A stretch of 64,000 bases of DNA from Symbiodinium natans (GCA_905221605.1 CAJNDS010002457.1:1118501-1182500), one strand, 5' to 3'. Positions 38,690-47,482 are shown, numbered from the stretch's first letter. The notes: generated from the letters alone by a model not told the origin. Translations and numbers: made by a program.

Positions 38690-38887
38690 GTTTAGGGTTT
38701 AGGGTTTAGGGTTGACGGCTTAGGGTTTAGGACTTATGCGGAGGCCCCACTGTGGCTAGCATGTAAAGCTGTAGCTGGATGGAACCCTTACACCCCCTAC
38801 TTCTATCCACTGCAAGAAGCACCCCCCCCCCCCCCCAGTTTTACGATGACCCTTATTAAGGACCGTTAGTAGAATGGAACATCCCTA

Positions 38888-39030
38888 GTTATAAGTAGAG
38901 TTACAGGGACACTAAGTTGGGTTATCTTAGGCTATAAGTCCCTGAATTATAGCTAGTTTAGTAAGGGGGATCCTATCTTACTAAGTTGGGCTATCAGGAT
39001 CCTATCTTAGGTTGAAAGTCCCTGAACTAT
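38888..39030. mobile_element. Family E element, partly duplicated
   Basis: TAGTTATAAGTAGAGTTACA and GGGTTATC..AGGCTATAAGTCCCT are present, and the ACTAAGTTGGG..GATCCTATCTTAGG segment occurs twice. Confidence 0.6.
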
Positions 39031-39070
39031 CTCAACTCCTTTAGCGGCCGAGGCGCCTTGACTCTGCCAG

Positions 39071-39124
39071 TGCCTGGCAGAAGTAGCCGCCCAAGGGGGC
39101 CAAGGGCGCTTCGGATGTGAATGG
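39071..39124 (+). CDS. Putative exon, phase 0 at both ends
   Basis: 'CLAEVAAQGGQGRFGCEW' between GACTCTGCCAG and TGG|GTTTAGG. Confidence 0.5.
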
Positions 39125-39172
39125 GTTTAGGGTTTAGGGTTTAGGGTTTAGGGTTTAGGGTTTTACGAAAGT

Positions 39173-39303
39173 ACATGTAGGGGCCCCCTAGTTATAAGTA
39201 GGGTTATAAGGGCCCTACATTGGGTTATCAGTATTACTATGTAGGTTATAACTCCCTTAACTAAAGGTTAGTATAGTGAGGGGGGCCCTACTTGTAGGGG
39301 CCT
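39173..39303. mobile_element. Family E element, inverted relative to 36427 and 48185
   Basis: ACATGTAGGGGCCCCCTAGT at the left and CCCTACTTGTAGGGG at the right; reads as the reverse complement of the other two. Confidence 0.8.
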
Positions 39304-39479
39304 CCCAAAATAGCAAAATAGACCCCCAAATAGTAGGATTCCCTTCTAAAAGGTACCCCTAAAAACGGAAAGCCCCCCACGCCCCCCTCGGTTTCGAAGC
39401 ACGATGTCTCTACCTGCTCCTAAACCCTAAACCCTAAACCCTAAACCCTAAACCCTTCTACCTGCTCCTTGTTTGACAG

Positions 39480-39790
39480 CCCTGCAGAAGGATGTGCTTC
39501 GGGAAATGTTCTTAGGATGCCCCGTCAACTGGCTCTTGAAGAGGGTTTTTTCCTTTTCAAGCGTCTTTCTGCGGGAGATTCCTACGAAAGAGGGTGCTTT
39601 GAATGATGAGAGAGTGGAAATGGTGAGCTCACCATTTTGGGGCATCGAAATATCTTCCCCCCCAGGCTGTCCTCGGACGAGCTCGCCGGCACCTCGGTTG
39701 AATCCGAAAACAATTCGAGGCTTGACAGGCCCATTGAGGCTTTCGATCACTGGGGCTTCTGGCTTTGGATTCGGGTTTTGGTGGGATTTG
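39480..39790 (+). CDS. Putative long exon, about 100 codons
   Basis: Excellent acceptor CTGCTCCTTGTTTGACAG with a CCCTAAA tract just upstream. The frame includes 'LQKDVLREMFLGCPVNWLLK', 'FLREIPTKEGALNDERVEMV' and 'SSPFWGIEISSPPGCPRTSS'. The last part is G/T-rich and probably intronic. Unidentified product. Confidence 0.55.
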
Positions 39791-39832
39791 GTGGTTTGGG
39801 GTGTCATGGTTTGAGGAGCTTTGCTTCTACAG

Positions 39833-39919
39833 GGCGTGACTGGTCACTTCTTCATGCAATGACAAAGGTCATGTCTTGACGGCAGAGGGAAGCAACCACT
39901 ACATGCACACGAACTTAAG
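39833..39919 (+). CDS. Two short exons
   Basis: 39833-39867 reads 'RDWSLLHAMTK' after GCTTTGCTTCTACAG and ends AAG|GTCATG. 39886-39919 reads 'GSNHYMHTNL' after TTGACGGCAG and ends AG|GTACGG. The 18-bp gap is too short for a normal intron, so one boundary is wrong. Confidence 0.35.
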
Positions 39920-40146
39920 GTACGGCTCTAGAGTCCCTCGTGCGTCCCAATTAAACGAAATCTCCCGTAATTCTGAACCTCCCGACACCCCCAAACCCTA
40001 CGAAGCACCCCGAAACCCCAGATATTCCCCAGCCTACAGTATGGGTTTAGGGTTCAGGGTTTAGGGTTTAGGGTTTCTAGGGTTTAGGGTTTATAGGGTT
40101 TAGGGTTCAGGGTTAGGTTATATGAATATATAACGCAGGGCCTGAG

Positions 40147-40197
40147 GCAAATCCTGCGTCTTCATGGGTCACCGGAGTGCTCCGTGTCTAGCTGCGG
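40147..40197 (+). CDS. Putative exon
   Basis: 'KSCVFMGHRSAPCLAA' between GGGCCTGAG and G|GTTTAGG. Confidence 0.4.
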
Positions 40198-40378
40198 GTT
40201 TAGGGTTTAGGGTTTAGGGTTTAGGGTTCAGGGTTCAGGGTTCAGGGTTTAGCTACTATACGAAAATTTACGTCATGTTTTGAACGTGTTTAAAGGTCAG
40301 TTGTCTTTTCTACAAGGCAAAATGCGGCCTCTACTTGGCACCCACAACCCTACACGGGAAACCCCATGAACCCTAAAC

Positions 40379-40498
40379 CTGGGAACCTCTGAACTTGAAA
40401 CCCTATAAACCCTAAGAAACCCTAGAGACCCTATAAACCCTAAGAAACCCTATAAATCCTGCAAACCCTAAGCCTTGGGACCTCTGAACTTGAAACCT
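40379..40498. repeat. Telomere-like block between 24-bp direct repeats
   Basis: CTGGGAACCTCTGAACTTGA and AACC run together at 40379-40402. A near-identical copy lies at 40475-40498. The 72 bp between are CCCTATAAACCCTAAGAAA-type units. Confidence 0.85.
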
Positions 40499-40500
40499 AG

Positions 40501-40569
40501 TTCCACGCAAAGCTCCACGTGCCCGAAACGCCCACTGCACCGGACAACGGCAGGGCGAAGACCTCATAG
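40501..40569 (+). CDS. Putative terminal exon
   Basis: After CTTGAAACCTAG it reads 'FHAKLHVPETPTAPDNGRAK' and stops at TAG two codons later; phase 0 start. Confidence 0.5.
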   Translation, partial: FHAKLHVPETPTAPDNGRAKTS

Positions 40570-40691
40570 CAAAATAGCAAAACCCCGGCAGGCTAGCCTC
40601 GCCTAAACCCCAAACCCTCAACCCTAAACCCCAAACCCTAAACCCTAAACCCTAAACTGGCACCACGCTTGCGCGCCCGCGTTGCGGCCAG

Positions 40692-40765
40692 GTGGCCGCG
40701 CTCTGGGCCCTGGCGCAGGCCAAGAAGCAAGCTCCGGAGAGCGGGCCGGAGGGCCAAGGAGTGGG
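40692..40765 (+). CDS. Helical-repeat-like exon
   Basis: After GTTGCGGCCAG it reads 'VAALWALAQAKKQAPESGPE' and ends GG|GTTTAGG. 'AALWALAQA' fits the octotricopeptide/FASTK-like helix. CCCTAAA tract upstream, TTTAGGG tract downstream. Confidence 0.55.
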
Positions 40766-40881
40766 GTTTAGGGTTCAGGGTTTAGGGTTTAGGGTTTAGG
40801 GTTTAGGGTTCAGGGTTTAGGGTTTAGGGTTTAGGGTTCAGGGTGGGGTTTAGGGTTTATAGGGTTCAGGGTTTAGGGTTT

Positions 40882-41011
40882 ACAAGAGGCCCCCCCCCTA
40901 GTTCGAAGTCGACTTAGAAGGACCTAAATAGGGGTATAAGGATCCTAACTTAGTTTATACGTCCCTTAACTATAGTTAGCACAGTAACGGGGCCTCTCCT
41001 TGTAGGGGTTT
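40882..41011. mobile_element. Family E element
   Basis: TTACAAGAGGCCCCCCCCTA at the left and GGGGCCTCTCCTTGTAGGGG at the right. Confidence 0.75.
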
Positions 41012-41089
41012 AGGGCTTAGGCTTCAGGGCTTATGGTTTTTAGTGTATTCTGACCTCTATGACTTTAGACAAACTCCTACCAAAAGTAA

Positions 41090-41175
41090 CCTTGTGCCTG
41101 AAAAAAGGTACACTTCCCAATAGTTAAGGTACCTCACCCTTTTTTTTAAGGGAACAAAGGTTACCCGCAAATTCC
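41090..41175. mobile_element. Family K element
   Basis: GGTACACTTCCCAATAGTTA and AGGTACCTCACCCTTTTTTT match the copies at 5049 and 27013. Confidence 0.5.
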
Positions 41176-41335
41176 AAGTGCCCCCCAAGCATGATCGAAC
41201 GAGTTATAGACTTATAGTTGTGGCGTCCCTATTTTCTAAAACCCCAGCTCTAACTGCCCCTGACAATCTGAGGTTTTGGCTACCCTAAACCCTAAACCCT
41301 AAACCCTCAACCCTTGAGAGCACAAAGCAGGTGAG

Positions 41336-41404
41336 GCCCGTGCGAGATCCGCCATCCTGGTAGGAGCTGCGCAGCGCGGCGCTATTCTAGGTGAAGTTGT
41401 GATT
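41336..41404 (+). CDS. Putative exon abutting a family G element
   Basis: After AAAGCAGGTGAG it reads 'RARSAILVGAAQRGAILGEV' and reaches the left end of family G at 41407. Confidence 0.45.
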
Positions 41405-41406
41405 TA

Positions 41407-41480
41407 CTTACTTCGCCTTCAGTTGAACTTTAGACGCCTACCCAAATCCCAAATATTTTCAATCACCCCCAAATTTTGAA
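41407..41480. mobile_element. Family G element, right half missing
   Basis: CTTACTTCGCCTTCAGTTGA and ACTTTAGAC are present; the right end is replaced by a degenerate CCCTAAA tract. Confidence 0.6.
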
Positions 41481-41829
41481 CCCTAAACCCTAAGCCCTGG
41501 CAAAACCCTAAACCCGAAAAGCAAGTCCTGTCTGGCCAAGGGAGACTCCTGAGGAGTCTGGGGCTCTGGAGGTGGGAGACAGGGTGTTGGAAATCCCTTC
41601 TTGTTGAGGGTTTCGGGTTTAGGGTTCGGGGGTTTTTTTGTTGGGGCTTAGAGTTTAGGGCTTAGGGTTGTTTTTGGGTTTTTTGTTGGGGTTGAGGGTT
41701 TATAGGGCGTTTCTTCAGGCAAGTGGCCCAGTCTGGGTTCAAACAGGGTGTTTCTTCATTCCTGGAACAGAGACTGGGCTACAACAAGTGCTGAGCCCTT
41801 CTGGGGTTAGTAAAGTTGAGTCGCCGAAG

Positions 41830-41906
41830 CCCTAAACCCTAAACCCTAAACCCTAAACCCTAAACCCTAAACCCTAAACCCTAAACCCTAAACCCTAAAC
41901 CCTAAA
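41830..41906 (-). repeat. CCCTAAA tract, about 11 units
   Basis: Perfect tract. Confidence 0.95.
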
Positions 41907-41957
41907 TCGCCGAAGCAAGGGTTGAGGGTTTCTGGGGTTTAGGGTTTGCTCTGCAAG

Positions 41958-42009
41958 GCCGCTGCGTCAGCGTGCATCACTGAGGCCCAGCGACTGACGC
42001 CAGGCCACC
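41958..42009 (+). CDS. Putative exon
   Basis: 'AAASACITEAQRLTPGH' between GTTTGCTCTGCAAG and C|GTTTAGG at the start of a TTTAGGG tract. Confidence 0.5.
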
Positions 42010-42105
42010 GTTTAGGGTTTAGGGTTTAGGGTTTAGGGTTTAGGGTTTAGGGTTTAGGGTTTAGGGTCCCCCCTCCCCCCCGCCCCCCCCTCCCCTGCAA
42101 TGATT

Positions 42106-42219
42106 CTTGGTGTTGTCCTTTACCATGCTTTACCCTTTTTTGGTTCAAGGTGCCCTTGGAAAGTAACCAACCCCCCACAAAGCGTTTCCTTATTACAATA
42201 TGGTTTCTCGGCTACCAAG
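42106..42219. mobile_element. Family C element
   Basis: CTTGGTGTTGTCC at the left and TTTCTCGGCTACCAAG at the right; GATT and GATA flank it, a possible decayed 4-bp duplication. Confidence 0.7.
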
Positions 42220-42266
42220 GATATTTTTTGTTCCAGAACCCGTAGACTCAGTTACTTTCAGCCCAG

Positions 42267-42329
42267 CCCCCGAGCCATCAAGCCACCAAAAGCCTGAAGG
42301 ACCATGCACCGAAGAAACGGGCGCCTCCC
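42267..42329 (+). CDS. Putative exon, 21 codons
   Basis: After TTACTTTCAGCCCAG it reads 'PPSHQATKSLKDHAPKKRAP'. Lys/Pro-rich and probably disordered. Confidence 0.45.
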
Positions 42330-42586
42330 TAAACGCTAAATAAACCCTAAACCCTAAATCCTAAACCCGGTTTCAAATTGCAACCCTAAAGTCTGCAAAA
42401 AAGTCTGTGAAAGGGTGTAGTTGCTGCTATGTTCTTAACAATCCCTCCCCCACCACCCCAAAAGTCGTTGTAAAGGAGAATCTATAGGGATTCTTATCCG
42501 TTTGTTTTTTTGGGGGGCCCGGGGTGGTGGTGGGGGGGGGGGGGTGGGGGGGTTCTTATAAGCCAATAGTAGTCAACCCCTGGGTT

Positions 42587-42680
42587 TTGCAGTACTCTAC
42601 TTTAATACTTTGTTTGGTTCTGGGTTCCTACTGTAGCTACTCACACCCAAAACATATACACATTTTTTCCAGGGCCTACT
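42587..42680. mobile_element. Family L element
   Basis: TACTTTAATACTTTGTTTGG and CTGGGTTCCTACTGTAGCTA with a right end GCCTACTCCAAAGG; second copy at 59026. Confidence 0.6.
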
Positions 42681-42813
42681 CCAAAGGAGGGCGACCCAGC
42701 CCTGAACTTAGGGTTCTTAGGGTTTAGGGTTGAGGGTTTAGGGTTCAGGGTTTAGGGTTTAGGGGTACTCTTCGTCCTTTGTTCACAGCCAACCTCAGAA
42801 CTCCAAGCTTGGG

Positions 42814-42952
42814 AAGTTCCCCCTTAGACCAACAGTCCCTAATAGGGATGATACTATGGGGGGTACTATCATCCCTATTAAGGGATTATACTATGGGGGG
42901 GGGGGGGGTACTATAATCCCTATTAAGGACTTGTTAGTATAAGGGGGAACAT
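42814..42952. mobile_element. Family A element with internal duplications
   Basis: TTGGGAAGTTCCCCCTTAGA at the left and GTATAAGGGGGAACA at the right. The central AATAGGG/GGTACTAT part is repeated and carries a G run. Confidence 0.75.
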
Positions 42953-43048
42953 AAACCCTATTTAAACCCCATAACCCTAAACCCTCGCCCGATATTCGCT
43001 CTTCGGAGATGGTGCTGCAGAAACCCTAAATGGGTTCTTTTCTTGAGT

Positions 43049-43120
43049 GCCGACGCCAGGGCAGACATGCACCGTGTTGGCCGCCCTGGCTCGGCTGGAC
43101 GCAGCCCCAGCCGCGAAGAG
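43049..43120 (+). CDS. Helical-repeat-like exon
   Basis: After GAGTGCCGACGCCAG one frame reads 'QTCTVLAALARLDAAPAAK' and ends before GTTTGGGG. 'TVLAALARL' fits the repeat family. Another frame is also open. Confidence 0.4.
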
Positions 43121-43547
43121 TTTGGGGTTTGGGGTTTGGGGTTTAGGGTTTAGGGTTTAGGGTTTGGGGTTTAGGGTTTAGGGTTAAGGGTTTAGGGTTA
43201 GGGGTCTGCAGGTTCTGGGTAAAGGAGTTGAGGAGGCTGACCTTGTAAGGGATGCGCGGTGTTGGCATGAAGCTGTTTTCAAAAGAGGAGGGTTTAGGGT
43301 TTGAAGTTTAGGGTTTGGGATTTAGGGTTTGGGGTTTAGGGTTTAGGGTTAGCTTGTGTGTAGGTACCCTTTCAACTTTCAACGTACTTCATATTCTTCA
43401 TATCTTACCAGAAAATATGGGGTTTAGGGGTCAGGATCAAACAAATGACCTGTAGTTATGGGCGATGTGCGGCAGCTGTTGGAACCCACCGTCTCAAAAC
43501 CGTTTTGCCATCGAGCTCAACCATGCACCCCACACGCGGGCAACACC

Positions 43548-43632
43548 CTAAACCCTAAACCCTAAACCCTAAACCCTAAACCCTAAACCCTAAACCCTAA
43601 ACCCTAAACCCTAAACCCTAAACCCTAAACCC
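43548..43632 (-). repeat. CCCTAAA tract, about 12 units
   Basis: Lies about 30 bp before the acceptor of the exon at 43662. Confidence 0.95.
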
Positions 43633-43661
43633 GAATCTTTGTCCTCACTGCTGGGCCCCAG

Positions 43662-43716
43662 GTCCCTGACAACAAGAGCTCGGCCACGGACCTCGGAGAC
43701 AAGATCGGATGGCAGG
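43662..43716 (+). CDS. Putative exon between CCCTAAA and TTTAGGG tracts
   Basis: Acceptor TCACTGCTGGGCCCCAG; 18 codons 'VPDNKSSATDLGDKIGWQ' then G|GTTTAGG. A clean example of the tract-exon-tract layout. Confidence 0.55.
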
Positions 43717-44039
43717 GTTTAGGGAGTTAGAGTTTAGGGTTTAGGGTTTAGGGTTTAGGGTTTAGGGTTTAGGGTTTAGGGTTTATGGTTTAGGGTTTAG
43801 GGTGTGGGGTTTTAGGGTTCAGTGTTTAGGGTGTGGGGTCTTTTAGGGTTTAGGGTGTGGGGGTTTTGGGTTTTAGGTTTTGGGGTGTGGGGGTTCAGGG
43901 TTTAGGGTGTGAAGTCGTCTTTGCTTGCCTTTTTGTGTGTATTTACTGAGTACAGTATATAGGAGGAGGAACAGATGTAGATATTCAGATAGACAAGGCT
44001 TGGTTTGCCCAGGGGGGACGTCGGGTTGCGTCGCACGTT

Positions 44040-44296
44040 CACACTAGGCCTCGCAACGTCGACCACGCACCCTCGTTGGCATGCTTTTGCGAGATGAGGA
44101 CTTGGTAGCCCACTGGTACCCTTTTCCCTTTTTTGGTTCAAGGTTCCCTCATAAAGTAACCAACCCAAAAAAAGGTGCCCTGATTATAATATGGCTACTG
44201 GGCTACCAAGATGCCGATGGCGGGATTGAGCAAGCTAACAGTGAGCGAGTACGTTTGCCGTCTGAGTGTGAAACTTCGCTCATGGCATTGCAGTGA
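44040..44296 (+). CDS. Putative gene end interrupted by a family C element
   Basis: Upstream of the element the frame reads 'TLVGMLLRDE'. Downstream it reads 'DADGGIEQANSERVRLPSEC' and ends ATG GCA TTG CAG TGA. Removing bases 44100-44210 joins GAG G with AT GCC in frame. Function unknown. Confidence 0.5.
44101..44210. mobile_element. Family C element, likely an intron
   Basis: CTTGGTAGCCCACTGGTACC at the left and TATGGCTACTGGGCTACCAAG-type right end, 110 bp. Coding on both sides is in the same protein frame if it is removed. Confidence 0.75.
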
Positions 44297-44315
44297 GTAG
44301 GTGTAAGTGATAATG

Positions 44316-44418
44316 CTTGGGATGTTCCCCCTTATACTAACAGTCCTTAATAGGGAGTGTAGTACCCCCTACTATAATCCCTACTAAGGACTGTTAGTAT
44401 AAGGGGGAACATCCCAAG
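44316..44418. mobile_element. Family A element, near-perfect palindrome
   Basis: CTTGGGATGTTCCCCCTTAT and ACTAACAGTCCTTA at the left are matched almost base for base at the right end. The arms are about 35 bp each, the best-preserved copy in the window. Confidence 0.9.
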
Positions 44419-44446
44419 GTAAAGGCATCATTCACACTGGTTGGAC

Positions 44447-44538
44447 CCTAAACCCTAAACCCTAAACCCTAAACCCTAAACCCTAAACCCTAAACCCTAA
44501 ACCCTAAACCCTAAACCCTAAACCCTAAACCCTAAACC
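44447..44538 (-). repeat. CCCTAAA tract, about 13 units
   Basis: Perfect tract. Confidence 0.95.
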
Positions 44539-44713
44539 CTCCCCGGCTGCGGGCTCAAGGACGGTCGGTTTGAAAGCCCAGGCAGTGGCCCAGGCTGCGC
44601 GGGGCACGGGTGCCGCCTAGGTCCCCAGGCCATGGACAAATCGCAGGCGCTCAGCAAGCAGTAGCTGCCTGAGCATGCTGTTCGCTCGGAGGCTTTTGGC
44701 TGGACCTGCTGGG

Positions 44714-44823
44714 CTTAGTAGCTGAATGAGTACACTTTACACTTTTTGGGGATACCATCCTCCCCCTTTTTTGAACTTAAAGTGTACACTTGTGTGTCTA
44801 ATTTCTGAACTCAGCAAGTAAGG
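44714..44823. mobile_element. Family F element
   Basis: CTTAGTAGCTGAATGAGTAC at the left and CTGAACTCAGCAAGTAAGG at the right; uninterrupted ACTTTACACTTTTTGGGGAT. Confidence 0.8.
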
Positions 44824-45024
44824 TGGTGGGCCCGAGATGAAGGCCAGCAGGGCCTCGCCCAAGTGTCCTTGCCGTGCGAGGACGCCTTGGAAGATGCAGT
44901 GGAGGAGGGGTGGGGGTTTAGGGTTTAGGGTTTAGGGCCCGAAACCCTAAACCCTAAACCCTAAACCGAGTGTGAGCGATTAAACCCTAAACCCTCAAAA
45001 ATTACCCCAAAAAAGCCTGGCTCC

Positions 45025-46122
45025 ATGGAGGAGGCCGTCAAGTCTGAAGACTGGGAATGGGACATTGTAGCTTACTTTTTCCAAGAGCTGAACTTTTTTA
45101 AACTTCTTGAATTTTGTATTTCCTGATATTTTTTGTGGGAAAATGTAGTTTAACCTTTTTTTTTGTTTGCTCTTGGTTGTTGGAGAAGTAAGGTAGAGGC
45201 AGCTGATGATGAAATCCATGCAGATGCTGTGTGGTCGACGTTCCCAGACTCCGACTTTGCCTCGGACCGTGCAGTCAGCCGACCAAGCCCGACTGATTCC
45301 AGATGTGTGGATCAAACCCCTGCACCCCCGCCCCTCGAGTTCAAACAAGGCGTTGTAGTACAAGCAGCTCCTTGCAAGACTGTAGTCTACCAGGGTGCAG
45401 ATGTGGAGTCTCCACTGCAGGTTCAGAGACCGGATGTTGTGGAGCCATCCGAGCCAGAGGAAGAAGTTGCTGTCGTACGAGCAGCCGCTCCTCCCGAAAC
45501 TGTAGTGCACCAGGCTTCTGATGAGAAGCTTCCACATGTCCGGAGACTGGACATCATGGAACAAGAAGGGGAGATGGGCCCTGCTGGTGGCCCCGAGGAT
45601 GGGACTGCTGCTGTGGACCCCGTCGGGAGCTTGCGCGAACGCGCGGAGGGCTTGCGGGCACTGGCAGGCCAAGAAGAGCCGCCGAGGGCCAAGATGGCAG
45701 CACGCGGCACTCAGAGGCTTTCCCACACGGCCTGGCATGGACTCCATCCCGGCAGCGTGCCGAAAGGCAGTGAAGAAGAGCTGGCCAGCAACTTCGTAGT
45801 AGAGTAGAGAACCTTTAACCTTCTTGGGGTAGTATAATCCCTACAAATTCCCAAAGGTTAACAATTTAGTTCCCCTAGGTTACTGGACAACTAAGGTAAG
45901 CTTCAGAGGCAGCTGGCCAGGGCAGAACAAGAAGGTTGCGTGCTGCAGTCCGGGCGCCGGCATGCCAACGTGGCAGACGCCCAAGCTGCAACGGCAGATG
46001 AGGCGAAGGCAGCAAGGCAGCCGAAGTCCAGCGGGTGTGTTCAGCTCCTCTACGCCTCAAAGCGCCATTCCATCTTCGACTTCCAGGAGCTCGAGGCCGA
46101 AGAGCAGATGCTGGCTGACTAG
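45025..46122 (+). CDS. Three-exon gene with element-derived introns (288 codons)
   Basis: Exons are 45025-45066, 45193-45795 and 45901-46122. Exon 1 begins ATG and reads 'MEEAVKSEDWEWDI'. Exon 2 joins in phase 0 and contains two copies of an about 35-residue repeat ('VVQAAPCKTVVYQGADVESP' and 'VVRAAAPPETVVHQASDEKL'). Exon 3 reads 'RQLARAEQEGCVLQSGRRHA' and ends 'EEQMLAD' TAG. Intron 1 is a family G element plus GTAG; intron 2 resembles the same family. Both can be read as GT-AG. The protein is acidic with no recognised domain. The ATG could be internal to a longer gene. Confidence 0.65.
45071..45192. mobile_element. Family G element forming intron 1
   Basis: CTTACTTTTTCCAAGAGCTG at the left and TTGTTGGAGAAGTAAG at the right. 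GTAG stands at 45067-45070 and again at 45193-45196. Excising 45067-45192 (126 bp) joins ATT to GTA in frame and gives a canonical GT...AG intron whose GT is the target duplication. Confidence 0.9.
45796..45900. mobile_element. Family G-like element forming intron 2
   Basis: 'AACCTTTAACCTTCTTGGGG' and 'TAGGTTACTGGACAACTAAG' align with family G ends. A 105-bp GT...AG excision keeps the frame (AAC TTC | CTT CAG). Confidence 0.65.
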
Positions 46123-46435
46123 CTTCCGCGATATTTTTGTTCAGATACTTGATATTGATAAAATTGGCTGGCATCCTCCGGTTACTAACACTAACGCTAC
46201 CATGAAGATGACTGTTATATCGCTGCGATGTGTCATGGTAATCGGCTTCCCTAAATTAGGGCCCTTTTCGGATATTTATATTTGATTTTATTATATTATA
46301 TATATATATATAAATGTATGCAAATATACGGCTATATTACAGCGGAAAGGAAACCCTAATGCAAGGAACCTCCGCGTATGTATCATTCTTCACAGGTCGG
46401 GACTCAGGCCAGCGAAAGTTCTTCCCTATGGGAAG

Positions 46436-46580
46436 GGCTCCCCCTTACTATATATACTGGGTTTAGGGTTTAGGGTTTAGGGTTTAGGGTTTAGGGTTTA
46501 GGGTGAGGGACTGACAACCTAAGTTAGGATCCTTCTGCCCTTATAACTCTACTAGTAACTAGGGGGGGGCCCTCCTTGTA
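46436..46580. mobile_element. Family E element with telomere insertion
   Basis: The left GGGCTCCCCCTTACTATA and right TATAACTCTACTAGTAACTA..CCCTCCTTGTATG are family E. The expected AACTATAGTTAA centre is replaced by TTTAGGG units (46458-46504). Confidence 0.75.
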
Positions 46581-46826
46581 TGAGAGCGATGCTCGAGCGG
46601 TCTGACGGATTTCATGGCGCAGTGAAGGTTGTGTGTTTAGAGTTCAGGGGGGTTTAGGGTTAAGGGTTTAGTGGTTGGGGTTTAGGGTTTAGGGCACATG
46701 GTTGGGGTTTAGGCTTATAGGGCTTGGGTTTTTTTTTCAGGATTTGAAGGGTTTAGGGTTGGTCTGCGGTTTAGGGTTCGGGTATAGGGTTTAGCCTGTT
46801 GCACGAAAACTGGGTTGTTGGCTGGT

Positions 46827-46907
46827 ATTTGGAGGTTCATGGGTAGCTGTAGGTATGGTTGGGCTCTCTATAGTATAGCCTTGTTTGGGCATGTCAAACC
46901 TCCAAGT
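46827..46907. mobile_element. Family N element
   Basis: ATTTGGAGGTTCATGGG at the left and TCAAACCTCCAAGTAAG at the right. Confidence 0.65.
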
Positions 46908-46925
46908 AAGTGTAGCCTCTTGCAG

Positions 46926-46997
46926 GCTGCTTCAACAGGTCTTTCACTCGCGCTGTGGCCGGCAGTGCTTTCTGAGCAGATCTACCAGAGCCTTTGA
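46926..46997 (+). CDS. Putative terminal exon
   Basis: Acceptor GTAGCCTCTTGCAG; 'AASTGLSLALWPAVLSEQIY' then 'QSL' and TGA. Confidence 0.45.
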   Translation, partial: AASTGLSLALWPAVLSEQIYQSL

Positions 46998-47012
46998 AAA
47001 AGAACAAAATGC

Positions 47013-47366
47013 ATGGCGCCTGGGATCACGGACTCGTACCTTACTGTGCTGGCCAGATCGAGAGAGGGTCCCAAGTACTGTCATCTTGATGGCCTTCAGA
47101 CCCGCCAATCGGAGTCCCTCTTCCCCTCCCCCCACTTCCCAAACAACAACGAGAAGTATGAAAGCAGCGGGACAACGACATGCATGCCTCATGTCAGAAA
47201 GGTCTACTGTTTGGCAAAGAAGGGTGACGGAATGATAGCATCCGGGCATAAGGGGGGGTGGGGGAGGGGGGGGCAGACCGGTAGTGGGCTTGGGTTGGTG
47301 CTGGTCGTTACAGTGCTGCTTGTGAGCCCTACAAGGGCGGGCCACCTAGTAAAAGTAGAGTCATAA
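47013..47366 (+). CDS. Hypothetical 117-codon frame
   Basis: Starts ATG and includes 'TDSYLTVLARSREGPKYCHL' and 'NNNEKYESSGTTTCMPHVRK'. The second half crosses a G-rich run. A frame on the opposite strand overlaps. Uncertain. Confidence 0.35.
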   Translation: MAPGITDSYLTVLARSREGPKYCHLDGLQTRQSESLFPSPHFPNNNEKYESSGTTTCMPHVRKVYCLAKKGDGMIASGHKGGWGRGGQTGSGLGLVLVVTVLLVSPTRAGHLVKVES

Positions 47367-47455
47367 GGAACCTAAATTGGGTTGTAAGGGTCCGAGCTTA
47401 GGATATGAGTCCCTGAGCTCTAGTTTGTATAGTAAGGGGGGCCCCTGAAAATCTC
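47340..47455. mobile_element. Family E element, left end eroded
   Basis: AAAAGTAGAGTCATAAGGAA, GGGTTGTAAGGGTCC and GTATAGTAAGGGGGGCCCCT match family E. Confidence 0.6.
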
Positions 47456-47482
47456 TCAAGGGGGCCTGGCACCAACACCAAG

